From Desulfuromusa sp. (GTDB lineage: Bacteria; Desulfobacterota; Desulfuromonadia; Desulfuromonadales; Geopsychrobacteraceae), in NCBI GenBank assembly GCA_030590745.1, contig JAUVCS010000049.1:1-6612 (forward strand): 6,612 bases of DNA. Reading direction: 5' to 3'. Position 1 is the stretch's first letter, and the number at the start of each line of letters is the position of its first letter. A program made the position numbers and the translations under genes. Positions 5,640-6,612 of this stretch are shown piece by piece. The notes under the pieces are model-generated. The model was not told the DNA's origin and did no database searches. It worked only from the letters and a program-made list of their open reading frames with translations.

Positions 5640-6451
5640 AACTGTCGGATCAACCTTTTTCTGCAATCATTCTGGCCGCTGACCGCGAATTGAATAACCC
5701 GGTAGCAGAGGCCGCAAAAGTGAGTTGTAAAGCGTTGACTCCCGTCTCTGGCAGACCTATGGTTTTGCGTGTCCTTGATACTTTGGGGAAAGCTCAGGAA
5801 GTGGGCACCCGGATTCTTGTCGGCCCCGCTATGACATCCATTGCGGAGAACCACGAACTCAATGAGTTGGTCAGTTCCAAACAGGTCGGCTGGCTTGCCC
5901 CGCAAAACAGCCCGAGTTTAAGTGCTTTCACGGCTTTACAATCGCTACCGGAAGATGTTCCGCTGTTGGTAACAACCGCCGATCACGCCCTGTTAACCAC
6001 GGCAATGGTTGATCACTTTTGTAGTGCAGCACGCAATAGCGGCTGTGATGTTGTTGCAGGGGTAGCTCGCTATGACTTGATAGCAGAGGCTTTTCCCGAT
6101 ACATTGCGAACTGTCACAAAACTCAAAGATGGCGGATTTTGTGGCTGCAACATGTTTGCATTTCTCACCCCACAAGCCCGCCTTGCCGCCAATTTCTGGC
6201 GCAAAGTGGAAAGTGAACGAAAAAAACCTCTGCGGGTTGTGAAGGTTATAGGATGGTCAGCCGTATTCCGCTACCTGTGTGGTCAACTCACTCTTGACTA
6301 CGCCTTGGCGCAATTATCCCGAAGGATGAATTTAAAGGTGGGAGTTGTTGAGATGCCTTTTGCAGAGGCTGCGGTCGATGTCGATAAGGTTGATGATTGG
6401 CTTTTAGTCGAAGCTATCCTGGCAAAAAGAAACGAGGCATCACCTCACTAA
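5636..6451 (+). CDS. MobA-like nucleotidyltransferase, probable sphingolipid headgroup activation
   Basis: A 271-residue protein of the NTP-transferase (GT-A-like) fold. N-terminal SAIILAADRELNNP (9-22) stands where LAAGxGxRM is normal and lacks the glycine-rich loop. Lys32 in CKALTPVSGRPMVLRVLDTL fits the conserved nucleotide-phosphate lysine. TADHALL (114-120, Asp116) is the metal-binding position, FCGCNMF (168-174) the substrate strand, and AAVDVDKVDDW (245-255) the second metal-binding aspartate region. It would transfer a nucleotidyl group from CTP, GTP or another NTP to a phosphorylated acceptor. The ATGA overlap with the ceramide synthase gene indicates co-translation and a linked function. 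In Caulobacter, anionic ceramide-phosphoglycerate headgroup genes lie in the same island and, as I recall, include a nucleotidyltransferase. The substrate is not predictable here. Molybdenum-cofactor synthesis (MobA/MocA) is the main alternative and is unlikely in this context. Confidence 0.7.
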   Translation: MKLSDQPFSAIILAADRELNNPVAEAAKVSCKALTPVSGRPMVLRVLDTLGKAQEVGTRILVGPAMTSIAENHELNELVSSKQVGWLAPQNSPSLSAFTALQSLPEDVPLLVTTADHALLTTAMVDHFCSAARNSGCDVVAGVARYDLIAEAFPDTLRTVTKLKDGGFCGCNMFAFLTPQARLAANFWRKVESERKKPLRVVKVIGWSAVFRYLCGQLTLDYALAQLSRRMNLKVGVVEMPFAEAAVDVDKVDDWLLVEAILAKRNEASPH

Positions 6452-6501
6452 AAATGAGCTTTGGCCACCTGCTAGTGTCCCGTTTGGTTAATCGTGACGC
6501 A

Positions 6502-6606
6502 TAATTCTGAGTTATTTTGTTTGTTGCCAAGGCATGCCGATGCAGCCCTAGCTTGCGCTAAAGCAAAGAGGCATAACGTAGGCAGCAAGCAAAAGAGCCA
6601 GAATTA
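6502..6606. repeat. 105-bp imperfect inverted repeat at the right edge
   Basis: The left arm begins TAATTCTG and ends TTTTGTTTGTTGCC (6502-6528). The right arm runs GGCAGCAAGCAAAA to CAGAATTA (6581-6606). The outer 8 bases pair perfectly and the inner 14 at 12 positions, the two differences being T opposite G, so a plus-strand RNA could pair throughout as G-U wobbles. The middle holds a small TAGC-TTGC-GCTA hairpin. It starts 50 bases after the nucleotidyltransferase stop and lies next to CTAGTGTCCCG (6471-6481), which resembles an insertion-sequence end. It could be a palindromic repeat, the edge of a transposon, or a terminator; the flank beyond 6612 is needed to tell. Confidence 0.5.
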
Positions 6607-6612
6607 AAGGAT

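Noticed and set aside
1..6612. tRNA, rRNA, CRISPR array or riboswitch
   Set aside because: No cloverleaf-like element, regularly spaced direct repeats or known riboswitch motif could be found by eye; the only long structures are the two palindromic elements already listed.

Overview
The window carries the core of a bacterial sphingolipid (ceramide) biosynthesis locus from a Gram-negative bacterium with moderate GC content. The operon order (acyl-ACP ligase, ceramide reductase, ACP, serine palmitoyltransferase in the direction of transcription) matches what I recall of the Caulobacter crescentus ceramide island. The mixed AT/GC character, the good sigma-54-type promoter and the palindromic intergenic repeats would suit a deltaproteobacterium (Desulfuromonadales-like). 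That placement is inference; no rRNA or other marker is present.

Layout. Positions 1-3405 are a minus-strand operon. It is read from a 596-aa fatty acyl-AMP ligase/acyl-ACP synthetase (1615-3405), through an NAD(P)-dependent epimerase-family reductase of CerR type (603-1526) and a dedicated 84-aa acyl carrier protein (314-568), to the first 104 codons of a serine palmitoyltransferase (Spt) that overlaps the ACP stop codon and runs off the left edge. Positions 3406-3880 are non-coding. They hold a sigma-54-like -24/-12 promoter for the operon, a symmetric four-module TTGC/GCAA dyad about 100 bp upstream of it, and a 166-bp TA-flanked, fully palindromic MITE-like element. Positions 3881-4330 (minus) encode a HIT-family protein. 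A 151-bp divergent spacer follows, then a plus-strand pair: a 385-aa GNAT-fold protein that fits bacterial ceramide synthase (4482-5639), and a MobA-like nucleotidyltransferase (5636-6451) coupled to it by an ATGA overlap. The last 160 bases hold a second long imperfect inverted repeat.

How the genes may work together. The ligase activates a fatty acid as acyl-AMP and loads it onto the phosphopantetheine of the small ACP. Spt condenses the acyl group with L-serine to give 3-ketosphinganine. In the bacterial order of reactions the GNAT-like protein then N-acylates the amine to an oxidised ceramide, and the epimerase-like enzyme reduces the 3-keto group to ceramide. The nucleotidyltransferase probably supplies an activated headgroup or precursor for the ceramide. 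The HIT protein has no established role here; clearing acyl-adenylates or nucleotidylated intermediates is a testable idea.

The most notable observations are the apparent sigma-54 control with a matching upstream activator dyad, the HIT protein inserted between the two halves of the ceramide pathway, the nucleotidyltransferase with a degenerate glycine-rich loop, and the two palindromic repeat elements.
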